The notes beneath the pieces are model-generated. The model was not told the DNA's origin and searched no databases. It saw nothing but the letters and a program-made list of their open reading frames with translations. This document shows, in pieces, positions 12,196 to 23,254 of a stretch of 64,000 nucleotides of DNA; the first letter of the stretch is position 1, and each line of letters begins with the position of its first letter. A program made the translations under genes and the position numbers. The stretch spans positions 62,001 to 126,000 of the forward strand of contig CAJNYU010003491.1 of NCBI GenBank assembly GCA_905331475.1, in the 5' to 3' direction. The stretch comes from Rotaria socialis. Its lineage: Eukaryota > Rotifera > Eurotatoria > Philodinida > Philodinidae.

Positions 12196-13731
12196 TCATC
12201 GTAAACTGAGTAATGGTACAAAATGATTCGGTGTCCAATTTTCTTTTTTTACTCCAAAATTAATCGGTTTGTTACAATGTGAAAATAGAAGTTTGACTTC
12301 TCTGTCTTCGCCTATCGTTCCAGAACTTATTAATGGTTTAAATTTTTTATTATTTAGCAGTTGGTAATATGTATCATCAGGTCCATTGACTCTCGGATAA
12401 ACACTTATAACATTAATATTAAGTACAGTCGGTATACTTAAGAGATCCCAAATAGCTGCATAATTTGTATCGAGAACCATTTCATATTGAACATACTTTT
12501 CACAATCATCAAAAATCGATGCCAATGATTGATAATTACTTTTGTATTCATTCATACGAAGGGCAAGTTCAACTACATTGCGAGCACGAAGTTCAACAGG
12601 TGTCATCGCCGACGTTTCGATTGTTGTGCCGGCTCCACCTAATTTAACAAATGTATTATAAAAGCAATTTCCATCACCAACAACTGCCATCGGCATTGTT
12701 GTACGAAATTGATGATCGCAATAGCTCTGTACATAGTGTTCAGCAACAGCATCACGTTTATGAATACTATGATCATATTTTCTTGCGGGCGTATATGCAA
12801 TCGGATAGTAGTTGAATATTGGCTGTAGTACTCTACATACTTTCTGAATTTCTTGAAATGAAACTTCTGAAGCAGTACGTAGTCGTTGTAAGAAGTTATC
12901 AAATAAAGTTGAACGTGCTAATTGTGAACAATCAACACATAGTATTTTTCCAGTAGCTAGTGCTTTTTTTTCATTACATAGAGAGCAACGGACTGAATTG
13001 AGTGATTCTGAGGATGGTTTTGGTGTCATTCGGAGTCGACCTCTTGCATTTGCTGAAACAGCAGATGTTTCATTAACTTTTTGTGCATATTCAGTCCATT
13101 CTTTAACGAATATCTGATAATTTTTAGGTTCATATAAAATGAAGCGAACATCCTTAACATTAAATGCATACTGTCTGATTGATTCAATACCAACTTGCGC
13201 TGCTTCGGCTGGAGGATAATGAAACGCACCACATGATATTGCCGGATAGGCAATTGATGTTAATGCATACGCATTAGCTAATGCGAACGATGTCGAATAA
13301 CATGATTGTAAATAAAAAGCGGCTTGTTCTGCATTTTCTGGTGTATAAGCTGGACCAACAGTGTTTATGACAAAACGAGCTACTTTCGGATTAGTACGTG
13401 TTCTTGCAACAAATATACGCGATTGTCCAACAGGGCATGCGTTCCCCTCCATCTCCTCGCTGACTGCTGCTACTTGATCAGCGAAAAATTTACCCATAAC
13501 ATCATGTATTAAGCTATCTAATCCTCCATCTGGATCCATCTTTTCATTTGTTGGATTCACAATAGCGTCGCATAGTTCTGCTTCCAAGTTGCCCTGTTTA
13601 ACAGTTACGTTTAGCGAACCATTAGTAATTTTAAAAATAGTAGTTGTTTCATTGACTTTCTCGATAGTACTATATAAATTAAATCAAATGAGATTAGAAC
13701 TTTGCAGAAATACGACTTACATGCCAGACAT
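12196..13731 (-). CDS. macrodomain-OTU fusion protein
   Basis: Two exons: 13731-13721 (ATG TCT GGC AT, donor GTAAGT) and 13669-12196, with a 51-bp intron between, giving 494 residues. Residues about 15-200 form a macrodomain (ADP-ribose binding): the AIVNPTNE motif near 39-46, INTVGP near 105, and AYPAISCGAFHYP near 145. Two CxxC pairs about 20 residues apart (near 230: CSLC and CVDC) suggest one zinc site. Residues about 330-494 form an OTU cysteine protease domain with GDGNCFYNTF (catalytic Cys about 339) and a C-terminal NHFVPL (His about 486). Macrodomains read or remove ADP-ribose and OTU domains usually remove ubiquitin, so the fusion could act where both modifications meet; that role is inference. 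The first exon adds only three full codons but restores a Met and the beta strand before AIVN. Confidence 0.8.
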
Positions 13732-14100
13732 AATGGCTAACAAGTTGCCTCAAAAAAAAAAAAAAAAACGTTGTTTTTCAAAAAAGTGGTGAAATGACGT
13801 TTCGTTGTTTTTGACGGCAATTAAAAATTCGTTGTGTGGTGAAATAGTAGGTGGCGCAATACCTGAATGTAAAAATTTTTTTTCTCCGTTTTTTCCAACC
13901 ATAAATATTCTAGTCTGCATTTACATTGCTCGACATCTTGCGTCGAATAAAGCCCTTGAATAAAATGACGTGTAAGATAGAGAACGAAGAAAAATAAATG
14001 AGCGTGCTCTTTGCCCTTTTTATTTTGGCTTTTTTCTTCTGCTAAGAAATAGGAACATCTAGAATAATCATGCATTTAGGAGTGTGGCAACCTTTTTGCA
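13732..14100. other. intergenic, likely 5' flank of macrodomain-OTU gene
   Basis: Contains a 16-base A run at about 13753-13768. No gene or clear core promoter element is evident. Confidence 0.4.
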
Positions 14101-14874
14101 TCAATAACGACGAAATTCAAATTCAACATCAATACGAAAAACACCTATGAGAATACAACAAAGAAATATGCAACATGTTCCTGCAACAAATGACCAAAAT
14201 GAATAACCATAATCGATAATATTTTGAAGACGTTCGAAGCCAAAAAATAATGCCAGCGTAGTCAATGCTAATATACCTTGTAGAATAAGGAAAAAAAAAC
14301 AAGATGTCAATTTGTTTAGTAAACATATAATAATTTACATACAAGTAATAATATTAGCAGCTAGTAAACAATTAATTATACATTTAGAAAACTGTATTTT
14401 ATAATAGGATCTTTCTGTATTAACAAATTGAGTGATAAGTAGCGAAGTAATGGCGATCAGTATGCAACTAAACGACGTGACAATTAATAGTTTATGATAG
14501 TCTATTGGAAAAAAAGAAAGAAACAAGTATACAGAAACTTTGATAATTATAAATGTATATTTTAATCTACCCAATATTTCAGGTCCATTTATTGACGGAT
14601 TGTGCCATTTGTGTAAACGATTATAACATTTATAGAAATTAGTATTTATATAATTATTACTGCTTATGATTTCGTTCATTGTTAAATACTGATCAATATT
14701 ATGTTGTTGGTAGAGATGTTGACAGACCATAAGAATTCCTTTGGAATATTCACTGATAGTTCCCGTAGCATTTTCATCGACATGAACAAGCCATCTCGAT
14801 GTACTAAAGCCCACCATAAGTAGCGTTATTGAGATGTTTATCAGAATGAAATGAAATAATAATAACCAATTCAT
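14101..14874 (-). CDS. four-helix (claudin/PMP22-like) membrane protein
   Basis: Exons 14874-14343 and 14276-14101 join across a 66-bp intron (GTATGT ... CAAG), giving 235 residues. The start is the ATG at 14874. Upstream in-frame codons have no ATG and end at a possible intron acceptor. Hydrophobic helices lie near residues 2-25 (LLLFHFILINISITLLMV), about 118-135, about 145-160 and about 200-225. The large first loop has two Cys (VCQHLYQ, FYKCYN) and an N-glycosylation site (NATG). Topology and length match the claudin/PMP22/clarin superfamily. The W-GLW-C-C claudin signature is not intact, so the exact family is open. Confidence 0.6.
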
Positions 14875-15481
14875 GATTTTACTGAATATTGTATTCGTCT
14901 GCAATTTTTACTGGGCCACTCATAAATGACCACTGAAAAAAGCGAAGCGCACGTTTTTGTTCAGAACAGACGAAAAGTCTAAGTATGCAGACAGCAACGG
15001 ATGAACGTGATACGTTATTGAAGTATATGTAATTCAAAACTTTTCATTTCATTTTCTATGCAAAGATAAAAGCAGCCATACATCACAAAAAAAAAGTTCC
15101 GTTTTCATTCGCTTTTGTTCGATATATGTCAATACATACTGTTGCCAAACTGTAAAAACGGTCGATTATCTAACAAGCAAATACTGTATTATTTACAATA
15201 TTGAAACCTCATCATGACGGATTTTTTTACAATACGAATATCTTATCAATTGTCAAATTGATACTTATTCAATTCTGAAATAATACACATTCTACTAATA
15301 AACATTTATATGTAATAATGCGTTCGCTTTCTTTTAACTATATCTAATATACTATTTATTGGCTAATCGATCTAATGTAAAAGTCTATGTTTGAGATTCC
15401 CCTGCATAATAAAAATTAGTATAAATACAGTAAGTACGTGTAAAACAAAGATAACAACAATGTGTCCGTGAGTATTTTTCT
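14875..15481. other. intergenic, no gene seen
   Basis: About 600 bp between two minus-strand genes. A TTTATT at about 15354 is AATAAA on the minus strand and is placed to be the galactokinase polyadenylation signal. Nothing else is recognised. Confidence 0.45.
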
Positions 15482-16945
15482 TTATAAACTAATTGAATAG
15501 GCACCACCACTTGGTTCAAATTCATAGAAACTTGCTGTACCCTTGTAGCCCTTTTTAATGGCATCAATACATTTAGTAACCGATGATTTTTTAACTAATG
15601 TCACCGTACATCCACCTAAATACGAAACAATGCGTAATCAGATAATTGCAGAAAAATTGATTTACCAAATCCACCACCGGTCATACGTGAGCCATAAACG
15701 CCATCAACAGAACGTGCTAGTTCAACAAGCTGATCTAATTCTTCACATGATACTTCAAAATCATCGCGAAGTGATGCATGACTTTCATACATCAATCGAC
15801 CAAATTCCTGATAATCATTGTTACTTAACGCTATGGCTCCTGCTTCTGTACGTTGTATTTCAGTCACAGAATGACGTGCACGTTTAAATATTACAGGTGT
15901 CATCTTATCGTGAGCTTTTTCAAGTTCTTCCATCGATGAAACTTCACGTAATTTGTTATGGCCTACAATTAGATCGCGTTTATAGTTTAATGAGAGCGGT
16001 GAAGATTACTAATTAACTCATTTTAATCTTACCTAAACGTTTTGCTGCTTCTTGACAATGTTTAACACGTTCAGCATATGTACCAGCAACTAGTTCATGT
16101 TTTACATTTGAATTTGTTACTAGCACACATACTTCTTTATCTTTCATTGGAACACATTTCGATGTATTATCTCGACAATCAATTAATAACGCATGATTAG
16201 CTTCGGCCATACATGCTGTATATTGATCCATAATTCCGCATGGTACATTCGCATATATTTGTTCTGCTTTACAACATAATAATGCCTTTTCAACTTTCGA
16301 TAGTGCTGGAATGTTCGCTGAAGAGCTTTGATAAAGTAATTCAAGGAATGTACACATGGCTACTTCAACGGATGCTGATGAACTGAGACCACCACCAATG
16401 GGCACCGAAGTTGCAATCAATATTCGGAATGCTTGTTTTTTAGTTGGTTTCGTACGCTCCAAAAAGAGAGCAAGTACACCAACAACATAATTAGCCCATT
16501 TGGGTGAGTCTAATCGTGAGATTTCTTTTGATAAATCAACTTCAACCGATTTTGGTTCATCGACATCATCTTGGAACAAAAAAACAACAACAACAATAGA
16601 TCTAAGGTTTCGGAAAATGAAAATGGTTCAGTAAAAACTTCTTTTTCAAATTGAATTACGACAGCTGCATTGCGCTTCCGAATTCACCGGTGAATCTCAT
16701 TGATATTTACTTGATAATGTTCGAATATAACATTTGTTATTAGCCGAATCATCTAGTGCTTTGCCTATGATTACAGTACCAAGTGGTATAGCCATAGGAA
16801 AAACAAAACCATCATTATAATCAACATGTTCACCAATTAAATTAACACGACCAGGTGCAAATGAACACAGAGTTGGTTCATCATCAGGAAATTCGTTTCG
16901 ATAGGAATCAAGAAGATTCGCTTTAAGTTGAGCAAACGTTGTCAT
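15482..16945 (-). CDS. GALK1: galactokinase
   Basis: GHMP-family kinase that phosphorylates galactose with ATP, the entry step of the Leloir pathway. Exon 1 (16945-16711) has the galactose-binding motif [15 protein letters not shown]. Exon 16569-16033 has the ATP-binding [13 protein letters not shown] and CGIMDQY with the catalytic Asp. Exon 15962-15666 ends in MTGGGFG. Exon 15615-15482 begins GCTVTLVKK and ends at a TAA (15484-15482). Introns of 70 bp (15963-16032) and 50 bp (15616-15665) restore the frame exactly. Between exon 1 and 16569 a short exon starting at 16664 (after GCAATGCAG) is likely, reading VVIQFEKE, but its 3' junction does not keep frame with any GT donor I could find. So this segment is unresolved or damaged. 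About 400 residues, as in the family. Confidence 0.88.
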
Positions 16946-17026
16946 ATCTGCAGATGCCTTGATTGGTTGATTGATATAATAATAAAACAGAAGCAATAAC
17001 AATATCTACGGTCTGTTTGTTACGAC

Positions 17027-17446
17027 CAGTGTTTCCAATGGAAATCTAAAACAAAATGTACAGTACACTCTACTTTTTGTGAGTAAAGTGTACATTACAC
17101 TTTGCTTTTTTCAGCAGAGTGTATCAAAGTGTACAAAAGTCCAATTTTCACAATTTGGACAACAAAATATAATTTTCGCCATTTTTTATCTCATGGAACA
17201 AACATTTTGATCACATGAAACAAACATTTTAATCACTAGCGAACAAAAAATATCACACTTAATTAATTTAAAACTATAGCGGCTTTTAAGGTTCAGAGAT
17301 CAAAGAAATTAGAGTGTAAACTATTTTAGTAAAGTGTACAGTGTACACTTTGTTTTTCTGCGCAAGTGTATACCAGTGTAAATCAAAACTAGCAGATGTT
17401 CTGTACATTTTGCTTTTGCTGTGTACACTTGCCATTGGAAACACTG
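17027..17446. mobile_element. hAT-type MITE
   Basis: A 420-bp element bounded by a 15-bp perfect inverted repeat (CAGTGTTTCCAATGG ... CCATTGGAAACACTG). It is flanked by an exact 8-bp duplication, GTTACGAC (17019-17026 and 17447-17454). The CAGTGTTT end and 8-bp duplication are hAT features. The core carries repeated GTGTACA-rich segments and no coding capacity. It lies between the divergent galactokinase and PDK1-like genes. Confidence 0.9.
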
Positions 17447-17600
17447 GTTACGACCATGAAATATGAACATCATACCATATTTTTCGTACGAAATATTTTT
17501 ATTGGCTCTGAAAAAGACCAATAGAAAGTATTGTTTGTTTTCTACTGGTATATGATATAATGAGTTTGATGTTTTGAATACTCCAATTAACATTATTTCA

Positions 17601-19062
17601 ATGGCAACAAGTTCTGTTTCAACAAATATTCCAAAAAAGTCCGTAAAAGATTTTAAATTTGTAAAAGAAATTGGCACTGGCTCTTATTCAACAGTAGGAA
17701 GAAAAACATTCTATTTTCAATCGATCGTTTTGTTTTATTACTTAGGTATTTTTTGCCATTGAAAAAGCAACAGATCGTGAATTAGCTAGTATGAATATTT
17801 TTTTTTCATTTTCTAAAAGGGAACTTTTAACGGTTTGTTTTAGTCAAAGCGGTCGACAAAGAATTAATCAAACGATTGAAGAAAACTCCAGAAGTTTTTC
17901 GAGAGAAAGAAATTCTTACTCGATTAAACGATTGCGCTTTTGCGGTTAAACTTTATTGTACATTTCAAAATGAAAGCACACTTTGTAAGTACACATTTTT
18001 TTAAAATTGTTTCGTAGAGAAAAAACACAAAGGGGTGTTCAGAAGAAAAATTCTTATTTATGAGTTTATTAAATGTTGTGATGATTTGTATCTGTGTTTT
18101 ATTTAGATTTTGGTTTAACATACTGTTCGAACGGTGATCTTCTGCAATACATCAATGATGCCGGTCATTTTCAAGAAGACATTGTACGTTTTTATTCTGC
18201 TGAACTTGTTGAAGCACTCGAAAAACTTCATGTTAGAAATATAATCCATCGAGATCTGAAAGTAAATCATTGATTTTTCGTGCAATTGGCTTATATAATT
18301 GTTTTGTTTTTCCAGCCGGAGAATATTCTTTTAACTGATGATATGCATATTCAGTTAACTGATTTTGGTTCTGCAGTTATTATTGATAATAATGAAGTAT
18401 CTGCAACAGACGGAACTGATAATTCAAATGGCGAGAAAAAATCAGTCGAACGAAAAAATTCATTTGTTGGCACAGCTCAATTTGTAGCACCTGAAATTCT
18501 ACAACGTGGTCCGGTGCATATCGGGTTTGTTAGAAATGCAATTGTCATTCATAGTTTGAAAAGAATGCCTTCGCTTTTAGATCTGATATTTGGTCACTTG
18601 GTTGTGTTATCTATCAAATGGCTACCGGTAAACATTTATTTCATGGCCAGTAAGTGATCTTTCATTTGATAGACAGAAACAGGAAGATTCATTTGAATTA
18701 GTTTAGTCATGAATATGATATTTTCAATGCTGTAGTTCGTGTTGCTTATAAATTACCTGACGATTTTCCAAATACTATTGGTGATCTTATACAAAAACTT
18801 GTCGTACGTATTTTTGAACCGTGCTACTGCTGATATCGGCAGTTTTTTCTCATTCAAATAAAATGCATTTCGTGTGCTTTTCTAGCGTTTTAAACCCGAA
18901 GAACGACTTGGTAGTGAAGAAACAGGTGGAATGACGAAATTAAAAGAACATCCATTCTTCACTACAGATTCTTATGAAACCAAATGGGGAAATCTGTGGA
19001 GTCAAAAATCACCGCTTGCAGCTAAAGCAAAACTTAGTTCAAGACCCAAAGATAATGAATGA
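17601..19062 (+). CDS. PDPK1: PDK1-like protein kinase lacking the PH domain
   Basis: Eight exons (17601-17693, 17746-17788, 17844-17984, 18107-18261, 18316-18524, 18581-18649, 18707-18803, 18886-19062) give 327 residues in perfect frame. Kinase motifs in order: glycine loop GTGSYSTV, IHRDLKPEN catalytic loop, TDFGSA (DFG), activation segment NSFVGTAQFVAPE, and SDIWSLGCVIYQ. The NSFVGTAQ-VxPE segment and the KLYCTFQ/FGLTY stretch are typical of 3-phosphoinositide-dependent kinase 1, the activator of AGC kinases. The lysine motif is reached late: exon 2 reads FFAIEKATD, then IKAVDKELIK, so the usual ALK lysine is probably the IKAVDK lysine. The protein stops about 30 residues after the kinase domain, so the C-terminal PH domain of animal PDK1 is absent. 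An AATAAA lies just after the stop (about 19068). Confidence 0.85.
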
Positions 19063-19624
19063 TAGAAGAGAATAAAAAACGATTGATTTCTTTCAGTTTT
19101 TTATTGAACTCTATTCTAATTGACAGTTTTAGCATCTGAACTATTTTGGTTGGTAATAGTTGTATAAAGTAAACTTTGTTTTTCAATAGGCGATAAGAGA
19201 AAGAAAATTTTAGTAAATGAAAAGACGTGACCAATACGTGGCTGACTGGTTTTGGTTAATTTTTGATCTTAGGCTTGTGCCTAATATCTTTTTACTTGTT
19301 TTATTTTTCCTTTTCTTCGTCTTGTTTTGTTTTTGCCGAATTAATTTTATGCAGCAACAAGTTGTTTTTATGCACATACTTTATTCTAATATTTAAAAAA
19401 TATAAAAATACCATGGAAAAATATCTTTTTTTTCTAATAAATTCAACTCTAAACATAGAAAATGTTCGCGGGCAAATCGCCGATGTTTCTACTATTTGAA
19501 AAACAAAACAAAACGAAATCATTTTTGTTTTTATTGAAAATAGAAATCTATAATATTCGCGTTAATATAGGATGAGTAATGAATTGCACTATTCTATATA
19601 ATAAAAAGCAGGTTATTTTAATAA
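19063..19624. other. intergenic between convergent genes
   Basis: Holds the 3' ends of the kinase (+) and the heat-shock-like gene (-). Very T/A-rich. Overlapping short open frames on both strands look like chance. Confidence 0.5.
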
Positions 19625-20815
19625 TTAGTACATAAAATGCATATCTTCATCCATCGGATAGTAATGATGTGTTGTTCTAGCGCGAGCAACCTCTTGTCTT
19701 GGTGAATAAACAGATGTTAATATGGGCTGTAGTTTTGCACCATCGCCATTGCTAGCATACCGTTCGTACTTGTACATTCCTTGATGACGACTTCGTCTTA
19801 GATCATCGCCCATATCAAGATCTCTCGTTGATCTATACACAGGATAGTCAAAACCTTCAGTTGAATATGTTCGTTGCACAGGACTCAGTGATCGAACATT
19901 ATTACCACGATCATATTCTCGATGACGACTAACACGTTCCTGCCGTCGATAATGACGTTGATGAGTACCTGGTATTGGTGATTGAACCGGACTGTATTTT
20001 ACAGTTGATAATGATTCGGGTGAAAGTATAGCATTATCACGATAATAAATTTCACGTTTAATTGGTGCTTCAACTCGTAATTGACCGTTTTCAAAATACG
20101 ATATAACTTTTGTCAAATCAACTGTAGTTGGTAATGAAATTTTGCGCGAAAATTCTTTTGATAGAATTCTTTGTATTGGAACCGGTGATGTTGCTCGTCT
20201 AGTTCTACCTTGCACCATTAAATCATAATCTTGAATAAATACGTCAAGTTCATCTGCTGTATAACCATTACAATCAATTAAATATTCAAGTTTTCGATTA
20301 TTGTCATAATAATTTCTATGCAATTGACTGTCGCCAAGTATTACTTGAGAAGTAGTACTCGCAGTTGTTGGTAACAAATAATCAGGCGGACGAATTAATG
20401 GAGTCGAAATTGGACTTGTGTTCATATATGATGAAGACAAACGAGGAATTTGTATTATTAAACAGTTTGTGTAACGTTCTACATGAGACTCTAAATGATC
20501 AACATCAGCGTCAGGTGGAATTGTAAATGTTTGAACAGCCATATTATTATCCTTATTACTTGCAGAAAAGTCATCAGATTTACATGTATGTCGACGACGT
20601 GCAGTAACAATTAATCGACCTTGTTGCGATTTATCAATTGAGTAATCACATTTTTTTGACCCAAACGGACAGTCAATAACAAGACGTATTACTGATGATA
20701 TCGGTATGACATGATTCGTTGGTAATGGTGATTGCCAACCAGATGCTTGCAAACCATCCGATCGTTGGCGAGAAGCATAATGTACATCATCCGAATTTGA
20801 ATAGTATCGACTCAT
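19625..20815 (-). CDS. small heat-shock-like protein with two alpha-crystallin-type domains
   Basis: Single exon of 396 residues from ATG at 20815. The C-terminal of two domains (about residues 165-255) has the alpha-crystallin layout: LIDCNGYTADELDVFIQD, LMVQGRTRR, then EFSRKISLPTTVDL and YFENGQLRVEAPIKR. The first domain (about 40-145) has a related order: VIDCPFG, RLIVTARRRH, then QTFTIPPDADVDHLES and CLIIQIPR. The rest is an Arg/Ser/Tyr-rich low-complexity tail. Small heat-shock proteins bind unfolding proteins without ATP. Two-domain members are known in invertebrates. The I-x-I/V C-terminal motif is not evident. A chaperone role is inferred. Confidence 0.72.
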   Translation of the reverse strand: MSRYYSNSDDVHYASRQRSDGLQASGWQSPLPTNHVIPISSVIRLVIDCPFGSKKCDYSIDKSQQGRLIVTARRRHTCKSDDFSASNKDNNMAVQTFTIPPDADVDHLESHVERYTNCLIIQIPRLSSSYMNTSPISTPLIRPPDYLLPTTASTTSQVILGDSQLHRNYYDNNRKLEYLIDCNGYTADELDVFIQDYDLMVQGRTRRATSPVPIQRILSKEFSRKISLPTTVDLTKVISYFENGQLRVEAPIKREIYYRDNAILSPESLSTVKYSPVQSPIPGTHQRHYRRQERVSRHREYDRGNNVRSLSPVQRTYSTEGFDYPVYRSTRDLDMGDDLRRSRHQGMYKYERYASNGDGAKLQPILTSVYSPRQEVARARTTHHYYPMDEDMHFMY

Positions 20816-20835
20816 AAGCAAAAAGAAATAATTAT

Positions 20836-20851
20836 TCTTGAAAGCTTGAAA
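20836..20851 (-). promoter_or_regulatory. possible heat-shock element
   Basis: TTC-TT-GAA-AG-CTT-GAA, about 21 bp before the start codon of the heat-shock-like gene, has two perfect and one imperfect inverted nGAAn units. It is very close to the ATG, so it may be 5' UTR and coincidental. Confidence 0.22.
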
Positions 20852-22552
20852 AAAAAAGAATCGAGTGATGCCGAGAAAGTCTCACCCACGCTCATTTTAA
20901 ATAGATTCAAGGTACTATTAAACAACGATTTGACTCTAGATGTATATATATATATAACACATATGACCTTAATATGATGTATTTTGATGTTTTACTTTTT
21001 TTTTCTAATGGATTGTTTCTTCATAAAAGACATGTTTCGTTTTATGTTTTGAATAACACAAAACATATGAAAGCAATCGAACTCATTGCTTCTATAGTGT
21101 TACGTTCACTAGGAATTTTCAGTGTATCCCAAAAATAAAAACGGATGTGCATTTATACGTCTAAAATAAACGTGAACATCTTTTCGAATTTTCAAAAGTG
21201 TGCATTCTTCAAAGATGAAGTGTTTCGAAATCGTTCATACATTTTTATTCCAAAAGATCCTTCTCGAATGAATGATTTGTTATTAAAATTCGATTTATTT
21301 TACTTTTTCCCAATTGTTTTTGCAATAGCTATTCCAGTTATGAATAAGGAAGAAAGAGATGGAACTGCTATGCGTTGCAGAAATTAAAAAATGAGAATTT
21401 CAAACAGTGATTATTGTCATCCGCTCCCCAACCACGTCATGCTCGTTCTAAAATATAAATAAGTGAATCAAGTCTTTCAAAATATATCAGCAGTATTATT
21501 CTTCTAAGAGTTTTATTATCATATATCGAATAGTTCAATGAAGTAAAAATTTCATATTATCGATTTCGTTTTCGGTTGAGAAAAATGGTTTATAGAATTT
21601 TGTTTTTGATTATTTCATCCGAGAGAAAATGTTCATTTACCATTTAGTTTTACGAAATAAAAACTAGGCGCTTAAATGGAGACTGCTGACCATTTTTTGA
21701 TAGAAAATTTTGTTGCCAATTAGGATAATCTATATTGAAAAAAAAAGGTTCAGTCATTCACCAGCTGGGATTTTTTTCTCGGTATTGATTGATCGGATAA
21801 CCTGGTTAGGCCATAGTTACTTTTGAAAATAAATGTATAATTGACATTCATCTTTACATTCATAATTTAGTTCGTCGCAGTCTTTTTATATTGTAGTGAT
21901 TGTTGTTTAAATCATTTTTTATGTAATTCTTTCTGTTTCTTTGCACTATTAAATGCAACGGATGTACAGTCAGGTATTTACTACGACTTATTTGTATTCT
22001 ACCTACATGCGCCTACTCTACCAAAAAGCCATTTAATACGACGTTTCTCTATCAAAAGATGAATGATTAAATAATTATTTGAAAAGTACAGTAGTTTCTC
22101 TTAAGGTATAATTTTTCGTGAGAAATGCCTAGGCTTCTATAGAACATCTTTATGGAAAAAAAAGGAATATTTGCTGATTTATTGATATGGCAGTTTTATA
22201 AGAATTTTATTGACAAATTGAGCGTGAAAAAAAGCAACGAACTAAAAAATGATGGAATGATCCGATATTTTCGATAAGACAATAGAAAAACGAGAAAACA
22301 GCTCTCGGTTAGTAGATGTGAGGTTACGTATTAGGCTTCTTTGTCCCTAAACCTGAATTAAAGCACTGCCATCATCAGCTGCGTGAGAGCTTTGCCATTT
22401 GAACTTACAGGTAGAGTTCGCTGAAAGAACATGCATAATATCAGTAAAATATGAAAATAAAATGCTGTTACCACTCGCCTATGACTAGTTTTAACAAAAT
22501 CTACGTCATCGTGATCGTGGCCGTGAGCAAAAAACTATGGTCGCGCTGCACA
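20852..22552. other. intergenic, no gene seen
   Basis: AT-rich. A TA run lies at about 20943-20956. A short open frame at 21145-21387 (+) shows no domain and no splice context. Nothing supportable otherwise. Confidence 0.5.
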
Positions 22553-22877
22553 CATTTTTAGAAAATTTTAAGCAGACAAGAAAAAATCGAAGTCTCTTTC
22601 GATGTGATTCTATTATATGCTTACTATCTTTATCCATCAAAATTATATTTATTGACGGAAGTGACCGCTTTCAAATTTTATTCTCATATTTTAAGACATA
22701 TTCAGTATATGTTGTTCAATTTACCAAAAATATTTAAAAAAAATGAAAATATCAGCTTTTAAAAGTCATCTAAGACAACGATCTTAATTTTAATGGAGAG
22801 AGATAGTAAGCATATCATAGAATCATATCGGAAGAGATTTTGATTCTTTCTTGTCTGCTTAAAATTTTCTAAAAATG
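22553..22877. repeat. long inverted repeat (fold-back)
   Basis: Left arm 22553-22645 and right arm 22785-22877 are about 93 bp each and pair with roughly 10 mismatches, the outermost 20 or more bases being identical (CATTTTTAGAAAATTTTAAG and its complement). The loop is 139 bp. No target duplication is clear. Could be a fold-back MITE or a source of hairpin RNA. Confidence 0.75.
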
Positions 22878-23254
22878 TTCGTCCCATCCCGTCCCACACG
22901 GAGCTCTGCTATAGAACATTTAATCATGACATAATGTTCGCGTCAGCCTTTAATCCTCGACACGATCATTCTTTCATTTCTATACGTATTTTATCTTTTG
23001 TATGACATGCGAAAGACGACATGTTCTCTTAGCATTATTTGTCAGTATGTCAAGGATGTCATGTTTGTTTGCCCGAACGGGAACATATTGATTCATGCAT
23101 GTCGAAAAAGCCTGCTTCTTTTTCTTTTTTTTTAATAGACAAGTGAATAAAATTTATTAATTGAACAAAAGTTTATATGAAAAGAAAAGAGAGATAAACT
23201 TTAATTAAATAAACTGTTCTCTACGAATGATAATTTTTAATAAAATGTATACGA
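22878..23254. other. intergenic, 3' flank of the EGF gene
   Basis: No gene seen. AT-rich near 23130-23250, with minus-strand AATAAA-like signals close to the stop codon. Confidence 0.4.

Noticed and set aside
12465-13512. Several open frames on both strands inside the macrodomain-OTU gene
   Set aside because: They are other-frame shadows of a long conserved coding region.
15482-19062. Galactokinase and the PDK1-like kinase as a functional pair
   Set aside because: They are divergent neighbours separated by a transposon; nothing shows co-function.
22537-22737. 66-residue plus-strand open frame
   Set aside because: It lies across the left arm of the long inverted repeat and has no domain or splice context.
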